Of a stretch of 36,918 bases of DNA, positions 31,507-36,918 are shown one piece after another. The notes beneath the pieces are model-generated. The model was given only the letters and a program-made list of their open reading frames with translations. It was not told the DNA's origin and did no database searches. The position numbers and the translations under genes were made by a program. Each line of letters starts with the position of its first letter. Positions within the stretch are counted from its first letter, which is position 1. The DNA is from Micromonospora noduli (GTDB taxonomy: Bacteria; Actinomycetota; Actinomycetes; Mycobacteriales; Micromonosporaceae), in NCBI RefSeq assembly GCF_003264365.1, contig NZ_PYAK01000058.1, positions 1-36,918 of the forward strand, read 5' to 3'.

Positions 31507-31800
31507 ATGGTGCTTGAGGTCGCGCTGATCGACGTACTTCCCGGACACGAGGACGCGTTCGCCGCCGCGTACGCCGAGGGTCACCCGGTGCTCGCCGGAG
31601 CGACCGGCTGCCGGTCCGTGCGGATGACCCGAGGAATCGAGTCACCGACCCGCTTCGTGCTGCTCGTCGAATGGGACTCGGTCGAGGCGCACGAGAAGAA
31701 CTTCCGGGCCACCGAACGGTTCGACAGGTGGCGGGCGCTGATCGGGCCGCACTTCGCGGGACCACCCGTGGTCGAACACTTCCTCGACGTACCGGCCTGA
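31507..31800 (+). CDS. Antibiotic biosynthesis monooxygenase (ABM) domain protein
   Basis: A 97-residue ferredoxin-like ABM protein, a fold used by cofactor-free oxygenases, haem-degrading enzymes and many uncharacterised proteins. PGHEDAFAAAYAEGHPVLAG (12-31) and RFVLLVEWDSVEAHEKNFR are the ABM pattern. Single domain at full length. GGGAGG lies about 8 nt before the ATG. Neighbours do not tell the substrate. Confidence 0.88.
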   Translation: MVLEVALIDVLPGHEDAFAAAYAEGHPVLAGATGCRSVRMTRGIESPTRFVLLVEWDSVEAHEKNFRATERFDRWRALIGPHFAGPPVVEHFLDVPA

Positions 31801-31845
31801 GCCGAGCTGTCGTACCCCACGGTTATCGTGCCGGGCGCACGCGCC

Positions 31846-31889
31846 GGCCGCCGGTCCCGACGGGCTCGGGGGCGCCGGGCCCGGTGGCC
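31846..31889. terminator. Possible terminator between ABM and XRE genes
   Basis: GGCCGCCGG (31846-31854) pairs with CCGGTGGCC (31881-31889), nine pairs with one G-U, around a loop holding smaller GC hairpins. It lies between convergent genes. Confidence 0.35.
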
Positions 31890-31921
31890 GCGCGGCGCTT
31901 CACCGTCGGCACCCTCAACCG

Positions 31922-32779
31922 TTACTCGCCGACGCGGCGGGCCAGCACGGTGACCGTCTCCTCCGATGACAGCGCCGCGGCCAGCAGCGCCGCTGTCATC
32001 CGCTCGTAGCGGTCCACGTCGAGCACTGTGGCCAACCGGACGTCGGTGGTCAACGCCTCGAGCATGACAGTGCGCGGGTCCGCCGGGTCGGGAAAGGCAT
32101 AGCAGGAATACGGTGTGAGCGGATGCAGCCCGCCACCGGCCGCTCCACGTGGCAACAGTCGCACCGTGACGTGGGACAGGCCGGTCACCGCGACCAGATG
32201 ACGCAGCTGTTCACGCCACACCGCCACCGGCAGGTCACCCGGGTCGCAGACGGCCTCGGCGAGCACCGCCGTGTAGCGCGGCGGGTAGGCCCGCCGGAGC
32301 ACCTCCTGCCGCAGTGCCCTCGCGCGCACCTCGGCCTCCACATCGACCTCCGGCGTGAGCTGGGCGCCGGCGCTGACCAGCACCCGGGCGTACGCGGGCG
32401 TCTGGAGCAGCCCCGGCACCACCGACGGCTGGTACTCGACGATGTCGGCGGCGCCGGCCTCCAACTCGGCGTAGGTGCGCTGCCGTTCGCTCATCTCGCC
32501 CAGCGTCTTCCACCAGCCTCGACTGGTCGCCGCGTCCCGGGCGATGACGATCAGCGCCTCCCGGGCGGGCGTGGGCACCTTGTAGACATCCAGCAGATCG
32601 AGCACGTCGGCGAGGTCCGGGCGACTCTGACCCAGCTCGATGCGGGACAGCTTCGACGTCGAGGCCCAGCCCAGCCGGTCGCAGACCTGCTCCAGGGTCA
32701 GCGACTCGCGCCGACGGAGTTGGCGCAATTCTGCGCCGAGACGTGCACGTCGAATGACAGGACTTGTTGGCAGCGGCAT
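31922..32779 (-). CDS. XRE-family regulator with DUF5753 domain (Scr1/BldB-partner type)
   Basis: A 285-residue regulator. The N-terminal HTH (about 9-70) has LGAELRQLRRRESLTLEQVC and a second helix ending KLSRIELGQSRP. Residues about 100-280 are the DUF5753 domain with EYQPSVVPGLLQTPAYARVL. In actinomycetes these proteins control development or metabolism and are usually paired with a small DUF397 protein; no DUF397 gene is found within 1 kb on either side, so this copy is an orphan. GGAGG lies 5 nt before the ATG. Downstream of the VOC gene with a 195-bp gap that holds nothing else I can support. Confidence 0.9.
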   Translation of the reverse strand: MPLPTSPVIRRARLGAELRQLRRRESLTLEQVCDRLGWASTSKLSRIELGQSRPDLADVLDLLDVYKVPTPAREALIVIARDAATSRGWWKTLGEMSERQRTYAELEAGAADIVEYQPSVVPGLLQTPAYARVLVSAGAQLTPEVDVEAEVRARALRQEVLRRAYPPRYTAVLAEAVCDPGDLPVAVWREQLRHLVAVTGLSHVTVRLLPRGAAGGGLHPLTPYSCYAFPDPADPRTVMLEALTTDVRLATVLDVDRYERMTAALLAAALSSEETVTVLARRVGE

Positions 32780-32974
32780 CCCGGCCTCCCCACCGAGGGA
32801 GACTACGCAGGACGATCACCCAGTGCAATAGCTCGCTCGCGCACCGCAATCAGGGCATTCGACGCCGCCAGCCGGCCGGGCCAGCCCGAACACACCGTCT
32901 CCGCAGGTCAGTGCGGTTTCAAGCCGCTCAGGCTGGTCCGGCGGGCCGCCCGCCCCCGGGTCGGCGTAGCCGGC

Positions 32975-33343
32975 TCAGGGTCGGTACGTGCCGAAGGACC
33001 AGACGTTGCCGGCCAGATCGCGGGCTGAGTAGTCACGGGAGCCGTAGTCGGTGTCGAACGGCTCGCGGATGATCTCGGCGCCGGCCGCGCGGGCCCGGGC
33101 GCAGTGGGCGTCGACGTCCGACACGGCCACATAGACCGACCAGTCGTCGTCGGCCGGACGGGGCGGGGCGTCGGCCCGAGCACCCAGCATGATCATGCCG
33201 GTGTCGAGGACCAGCTCGGCGTGCGCGACCGTACCGTCCGGCGCCTCGTGCACGGCATGCACCCGGAAACCGAAGGCGGCACCGAGCCAGTCGATCGCGG
33301 CGCGGGGATCGGGGTAACGGAAGATCGGATAGATGGTTCGCAT
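32975..33343 (-). CDS. VOC-superfamily (glyoxalase/bleomycin-resistance fold) protein
   Basis: A 122-residue two-module VOC protein: YPIFRYPDPRAAIDWLGAAF (5-24) and YGSRDYSARDLAGNVWSFGT (99-118) are the conserved ends, and the Asp/Glu pattern around AHAELVLDTG resembles the PhnB-like branch. Metal-dependent lyase, isomerase or antibiotic-binding roles are all possible. It lies downstream of the AraC-family gene on the same strand (120-bp gap with a small tandem repeat), so AraC control is plausible. Confidence 0.88.
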   Translation of the reverse strand: MRTIYPIFRYPDPRAAIDWLGAAFGFRVHAVHEAPDGTVAHAELVLDTGMIMLGARADAPPRPADDDWSVYVAVSDVDAHCARARAAGAEIIREPFDTDYGSRDYSARDLAGNVWSFGTYRP

Positions 33344-33394
33344 GACCCGATTCTGCGGCCGGCGGCGCGGCTCCGGATTGGACGAATGTGACCT

Positions 33395-33455
33395 CGGCGG
33401 TTCGCCGACCCGGCTTCGCTCGGCTCGGCGGTCGCCGGCCCGGCTTCGGTCGGCC
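33395..33455. repeat. Two-copy 30-31 bp tandem repeat
   Basis: CGGCGGTTCGCCGACCCGGC (from 33395) and CGGCGGTCGCCGGCCCGGC (from 33426) begin two copies that both continue TTCG-TCGGC. They fill the gap between the AraC and VOC genes. Confidence 0.6.
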
Positions 33456-33463
33456 GGTGCTTG

Positions 33464-34282
33464 TCAGCGGCCGGAGAGCAGCGCGGCCGGCGTGGCCCCC
33501 GCGAACTCGTGGAAGTCCCGGATCAGGTGGGACTGGTCGTAGTAGCCGCAGCCCGCCGCCACGGCGGCCCAGTCGACTCCCCGCCCGACCCCGCCGGCCC
33601 GGGTCGACGCGGCGTGAGCCTGCTGAAAGCGAAGCAGCCGGGCGGCCATCTTGGGCGGCAGCCCGACCTCCTGCCGGAACCGGGACGCGAGGTGCCGGCG
33701 GCTCCAGCCCAACTCGTCGGCGAGCACACCGACGCTCCCCCGCCCACCGCTGGTGGCCAGCCACCGCCACGCCCAGTCGAGCCGCGGGTCCACCGGCGGA
33801 GACGCCGCCAGCCGGGCGGCGAGCACCCGGTCGAGCAGGTCGAACCGTTCCGACCAGCCGGTGGCCTCGGCGAGCCGGCCGCGCAGCCGATCCAGCCAAC
33901 GGCCCGGGAGCTGCCCGACGCCGACGGCCCGATTGGTCAGCTCACTCAGAGGCAGACCGAGAAGCCGGCGGGCGGTGAGGGGGGCGAGCAGCAACTCGAC
34001 ACCCTCCCCCACGCCCACCGTGCGCGTGGTGCACCAACTGTCGAAGGTGCCGGCCGCGAACGAGTCGACAGCGGTGACGCCGCGCTGCTCGCTACGCGGA
34101 TCGGTCACGTCCAGCGGAGCGCCCCAGCCCAGGATCAGCACCACGAAGACGCCAGCCGGCTCCCGGCGGACCAGTGGCACGTCAGCCCGTTCCCGGTAAC
34201 CCACGTACCTGTCGACGAACGGACGCAGGCTGGCGTCGGGCACCCCGAGGACCATCTCGCCGATCGGCGCCACCGCCGTCAA
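33464..34282 (-). CDS. AraC-family transcriptional regulator
   Basis: A 272-residue regulator. The N-terminal half is a sensor domain of unknown ligand; the C-terminal 100 residues hold two HTH motifs: VLADELGWSRRHLASRFRQE and AAVAAGCGYYDQSHLIRDFH, with P-x-A at the end (AGATPAALL), as in AraC proteins. The start is probably TTG at 34282 (AAGGG 9 nt upstream) with GTG at 34273 as alternative. It is upstream of the VOC gene on the same strand and 72 nt from the uvrB stop. Confidence 0.9.
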   Translation of the reverse strand: MTAVAPIGEMVLGVPDASLRPFVDRYVGYRERADVPLVRREPAGVFVVLILGWGAPLDVTDPRSEQRGVTAVDSFAAGTFDSWCTTRTVGVGEGVELLLAPLTARRLLGLPLSELTNRAVGVGQLPGRWLDRLRGRLAEATGWSERFDLLDRVLAARLAASPPVDPRLDWAWRWLATSGGRGSVGVLADELGWSRRHLASRFRQEVGLPPKMAARLLRFQQAHAASTRAGGVGRGVDWAAVAAGCGYYDQSHLIRDFHEFAGATPAALLSGR

Positions 34283-34303
34283 CTGTGCCCGCCCTTCGCG
34301 TGC

Positions 34304-34348
34304 CCCGGCCGGCCGGGCCCGAGCGGAGCGCTGGCCCGGCCGGCCGGG
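34304..34348 (-). terminator. Terminator of uvrB
   Basis: A perfect 16-bp stem (34304-34319 with 34333-34348) and 13-nt loop, six nt past the uvrB stop on the minus strand, before the AraC gene start. Confidence 0.8.
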
Positions 34349-34354
34349 TGGCCG

Positions 34355-36463
34355 TCACTTCACGCCGGCGGCGTCCATGCCGCGCAGCTCCTTCTTCAGG
34401 TCGGAGACCTCGTCGCGGATCCGGGCCGCCAACTCGAACTGAAGCTCGCGTGCGGCGGCCAACATCTGGTCGTTGAGCTCCTGAATGAGCTGGGCGAGGT
34501 CGGCACGGGCCATCCCCTCCCGTGAGGTGGTGCTCGCGGCGGACCGGCTCCGGCTGCGGGTCTCCTTGACCGGCGCCTTGCCTCGGGAAAGCTGACGCAC
34601 CGCGCCGCCGACCCGGGAGTTCTCGGTGTCCTCCGCCTCGCGGTAGATGTCGTCCAGGATGTCGTGGATCTTCTTACGCAGCGGCTCCGGGCTGATGCCG
34701 TGCGCCTCGTTGTGCGCGATCTGCTTGGCCCGACGCCGATCGGTCTCGTCGATCGCCGCCGCCATCGACGGGGTGATCTTGTCGGCGTACATGTGCACCT
34801 GGCCGGAGACGTTACGGGCGGCCCGCCCGATGGTCTGGATCAGCGACCGGCCGCTGCGCAGGAAGCCCTCCTTGTCGGCGTCCAGAATCGCCACCAGCGA
34901 CACCTCGGGCAGGTCCAGACCTTCGCGGAGCAGGTTGATGCCGACGAGCACGTCGTAGTCGCCCTTGCGCAGCTCGCGCAGCAGCTCCACCCGGCGCAAC
35001 GTGTCGACCTCCGAGTGCAGGTAGCGCACCCGGATGCCGTTCTCCAGGAGGTAGTCGGACAGGTCCTCGGCCATCTTCTTGGTCAGCGTGGTGACCAGCA
35101 CCCGCTCGTCCCGGTCGGTCCGCAGCTTGATCTCGTGCATCAGGTCGTCGATCTGGCCCTTGGTCGGCTTGATCACGACCTCCGGGTCGACCAGACCGGT
35201 GGGTCGGATCACCTGCTCGACGAACTCGCCCTGGGCCTGCTCCATCTCCCAGGTGCCGGGGGTCGCGGAGAGGTAGACCATCTGGCCGACCCGCTCCAGG
35301 AACTCGTCGAAGCGCAGCGGCCGGTTGTCGGCCGCGCTGGGCAGCCGGAAGCCGTGGTCGATGAGCATCCGCTTGCGCGACGCGTCGCCCTCGTACATGC
35401 CGCCGATCTGCGGGATGGTCACGTGCGACTCGTCGACCACCGTGAGGAAGTCGTCGGGGAAGTAGTCGAGCAGGGCGTGCGGCGGGCTGCCGGGCAGCCG
35501 CCCGTCCATGTGCATCGAGTAGTTCTCGATGCCGGAGCAGAAGCCCACCTGCCGCATCATCTCGATGTCGTAGGTGGTGCGCATCCGCAGCCGCTGCGCC
35601 TCCAGCAGCTTGCCCTGCCGCTCCAGCTCGGCGAGGCGCTCGGCCAGCTCCACCTCGATGTCACGGATCGCGCGTTCCATCCGCTCCGGACCGGCCGCGT
35701 AGTGGGTGGCCGGGAAGATCACCAGCTGGTCGACCTCGCGGACCACATCACCGGTCAACGGGTTGAGGTAGTAGAGCTTCTCCACCTCGTCACCGAACAG
35801 CTCGATCCGGATCGCCAGCTCCTCGTACGCCGGGATGATCTCCAGCGTGTCGCCGCGGACCCGGAAGGTGCCTCGCTGGAACGCCATGTCGTTGCGGGTG
35901 TACTGGATGTCGACGAGCCGGCGCAGCAACTGGTCGCGGTCGAGCTCCTGCCCGATCTGCACCTTCACCGCCCGGTTGAGGTACTCCTCCGGGGTGCCCA
36001 GGCCGTAGATCGCCGAGACGGTCGCCACCACGATCACGTCGCGGCGGGTGAGCAGCGACATCGTCGCCGAGTGCCGCAGCCGCTCCACCTCCTCGTTGAT
36101 CGAGGAGTCCTTCTCGATGTAGGTGTCGGTCTGGGGGATGTAGGCCTCGGGCTGGTAGTAGTCGTAGTACGAGACGAAGTATTCGACCGCGTTGTGCGGC
36201 AGCAGCTCGCTGAACTCCTTGGCCAGCTGCGCGCAGAGCGTCTTGTTCGGGGCGAGCACCAGGGTGGGGCGTTGCAGCCGCTCGATCAGCCACGCCGTGG
36301 TCGCGCTCTTGCCGGTGCCCGTCGCGCCGAGCAGCACGGTGTTGCGGTCGCCGCGCCGAACCCGACGCTCAAGCTCATCGATGGCCGCCGGTTGGTCGCC
36401 GGCCGGCTGAAACTCACTGACGACCTGGAAGCGGCTGTCCAGCCGGGGAATGTCGAGCGCCAT
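34355..36463 (-). CDS. uvrB: Excinuclease ABC subunit B (UvrB)
   Basis: Damage-verifying helicase-like subunit that takes DNA from UvrA and brings in UvrC. The 702-residue protein has Walker A GATGTGKSA (46-54), the Tyr-rich beta-hairpin EYFVSYYDYYQPEAYIP (94-110), a DESH Walker B box (DESHVT), motif VI IQTIGRAARN and a C-terminal UVR helix (about 655-695: LAQLIQELNDQMLAAARELQ) that contacts UvrC. The region before UVR (about 600-655) is Arg/Ser-rich and longer than in E. coli. Start ATG 36463 (MALDIPRLD). A possible promoter is GTGACA-N16-AATATT on the minus strand (36555-36528). Confidence 0.97.
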   Translation of the reverse strand: MALDIPRLDSRFQVVSEFQPAGDQPAAIDELERRVRRGDRNTVLLGATGTGKSATTAWLIERLQRPTLVLAPNKTLCAQLAKEFSELLPHNAVEYFVSYYDYYQPEAYIPQTDTYIEKDSSINEEVERLRHSATMSLLTRRDVIVVATVSAIYGLGTPEEYLNRAVKVQIGQELDRDQLLRRLVDIQYTRNDMAFQRGTFRVRGDTLEIIPAYEELAIRIELFGDEVEKLYYLNPLTGDVVREVDQLVIFPATHYAAGPERMERAIRDIEVELAERLAELERQGKLLEAQRLRMRTTYDIEMMRQVGFCSGIENYSMHMDGRLPGSPPHALLDYFPDDFLTVVDESHVTIPQIGGMYEGDASRKRMLIDHGFRLPSAADNRPLRFDEFLERVGQMVYLSATPGTWEMEQAQGEFVEQVIRPTGLVDPEVVIKPTKGQIDDLMHEIKLRTDRDERVLVTTLTKKMAEDLSDYLLENGIRVRYLHSEVDTLRRVELLRELRKGDYDVLVGINLLREGLDLPEVSLVAILDADKEGFLRSGRSLIQTIGRAARNVSGQVHMYADKITPSMAAAIDETDRRRAKQIAHNEAHGISPEPLRKKIHDILDDIYREAEDTENSRVGGAVRQLSRGKAPVKETRSRSRSAASTTSREGMARADLAQLIQELNDQMLAAARELQFELAARIRDEVSDLKKELRGMDAAGVK

Positions 36464-36761
36464 GCCATCAACGGTACGCCGGAGGTCCGACAGGAACGGC
36501 CGTCACGCCAGGTACGTGATCAGCTTCAATATTCCCATTGTGTGGCCCATGTCACCGGGACTACCCTCTTCATGTAGGCCGCTCGCGGCGGCCGACCGGG
36601 CCGGTGGCCAGGCCAACATCAGGCCGGTCACCCCCGGCACTGCGGTCGCAGCACCCGGCTCGTCCGGCGTGCGCACCCGTGTGGTCGCGCTCGAGGCGCA
36701 GACCGGCCGCCGCGAGCGCCCCTGCTCGTCACCCCGGTGCCTCCCCGCCCGTTTCATCTCC
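36464..36761. other. Divergent promoter region of uvrB and the right-edge gene
   Basis: About 300 bp with the candidate uvrB promoter (minus strand, 36528-36555) and a plus-strand TTGTGT (36539-36544), N17, TACCCT (36562-36567) promoter toward the right. The only candidate SOS site is GAAC-GGCC-GTCA at 36494-36505, a weak match to LexA boxes. A long open frame exists on the plus strand from 36549 but is probably leader. Confidence 0.45.
36539..36567 (+). promoter_or_regulatory. Promoter toward the right-edge gene
   Basis: TTGTGT at 36539-36544, a 17-bp spacer and TACCCT at 36562-36567 on the plus strand. Confidence 0.45.
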
Positions 36762-36918
36762 GTGGACACCTCTCCGACCCCGGCGCCCGACACTGCCCGC
36801 ACCGCCACACCCCGGCCGGACGACCCGAGCGCCGCCCGCACCGCCACGCCCCCGCCGGACGACCCGGGCACCGGCAGCGGGCGGCACCGCACCGGCCCGG
36901 CCGGCAGCGCCTCGGCGA
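36762..36918 (+). CDS. Unknown protein with disordered N-terminus (partial)
   Basis: The frame starts at GTG 36762 (VDTSPTPAPDTARTATPRPD) and stays open to the right edge: 52 codons of Pro/Thr/Asp/Ala-rich, probably disordered sequence. It includes a 13-residue repeat ARTATP-x-PDDP in two copies, from a 39-bp tandem repeat (36795-36872). No Shine-Dalgarno is clear and the frame extends upstream to ATG 36549, so the start is uncertain. Such tails often precede a membrane domain. Function unknown. Confidence 0.45.
   Translation, partial: MDTSPTPAPDTARTATPRPDDPSAARTATPPPDDPGTGSGRHRTGPAGSASA
36795..36872. repeat. Two-copy 39-bp tandem repeat, in frame
   Basis: Copies 36795-36833 and 36834-36872 differ at few positions; 39 bp is 13 codons, and the repeat stays in the frame of the right-edge gene (ARTATPRPDDPSA / ARTATPPPDDPGT). 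Confidence 0.75.

Noticed and set aside
34664..36577. Long plus-strand open frame opposite uvrB
   Set aside because: Shadow of uvrB, with no start signal.
36549..36761. Gene start at ATG 36549 on the plus strand
   Set aside because: The ATG lies between -35 and -10 of a good promoter, so it would be upstream of the transcript.

Overview
The window is about 37 kb of very GC-rich DNA from an actinomycete. GTG and TTG starts, a Tat/lipobox Rieske lipoprotein, a mycothiol-type DinB enzyme, an XRE-DUF5753 regulator and several leaderless starts with a TANNNT -10 box all fit Actinomycetota. The palindromic intergenic repeats and protein wording suggest Micromonospora or a close relative; the genus is an inference. 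It looks like core chromosome with all three nucleotide-excision-repair genes (uvrC, uvrA, uvrB on the minus strand) and short accessory stretches between them. There are no rRNA or tRNA genes, CRISPR arrays, transposases or intact prophage.

Layout. 1-1143: 5' end of a secreted protein gene, then nearly 1 kb of non-coding DNA holding a tandem repeat and three palindromic elements. 1144-8241: uvrC, a Rieske lipoprotein, uvrA and rsgA, all minus strand. 8420-9797: a mycothiol-type DinB enzyme and an MBL-fold hydrolase. 10002-11460: a DedA protein lacking the usual arginines and an ETF-beta-type lysine methyltransferase. 11588-13728: cold-shock protein, MFS exporter and an overlapping ArsR-like regulator with a large dyad upstream. 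13801-14676: a lone phage-type gene. 14835-19280: a MarR regulator and CocE-type hydrolase divergent from an MMPL transporter, with a MarR-like dyad on the mmpL promoter. 19326-23638: lytic-transglycosylase lipoprotein, a DedA-PAP2 fusion whose PAP2 catalytic histidines are missing, and typA. 23749-28297: cytosolic beta-lactamase-like protein, YhhN protein, tyrosine phosphatase, and a muropeptide pair (dipeptide epimerase plus NlpC/P60 peptidase). 28302-29520: TerC-family protein behind a yybP-ykoY (Mn2+) riboswitch. 29614-31388: nadR and pnuC, overlapping by 4 nt. 31507-34282: ABM monooxygenase, XRE-DUF5753 regulator, VOC protein and AraC regulator. 34355-36463: uvrB. 36762-end: 5' end of a plus-strand gene with a 39-bp in-frame repeat.

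Themes: DNA repair (UvrABC), cell-wall turnover (SLT lipoprotein, epimerase, C40 peptidase, beta-lactamase-like protein), membrane lipids and efflux (two atypical DedA proteins, YhhN, MMPL, MFS), NAD salvage (PnuC-NadR), and metal or thiol homeostasis. No new defence or biosynthetic system is evident. The least explained elements are the palindromic repeat families, the DedA-pseudo-PAP2 fusion, the isolated phage-type gene and the set of leaderless promoters.
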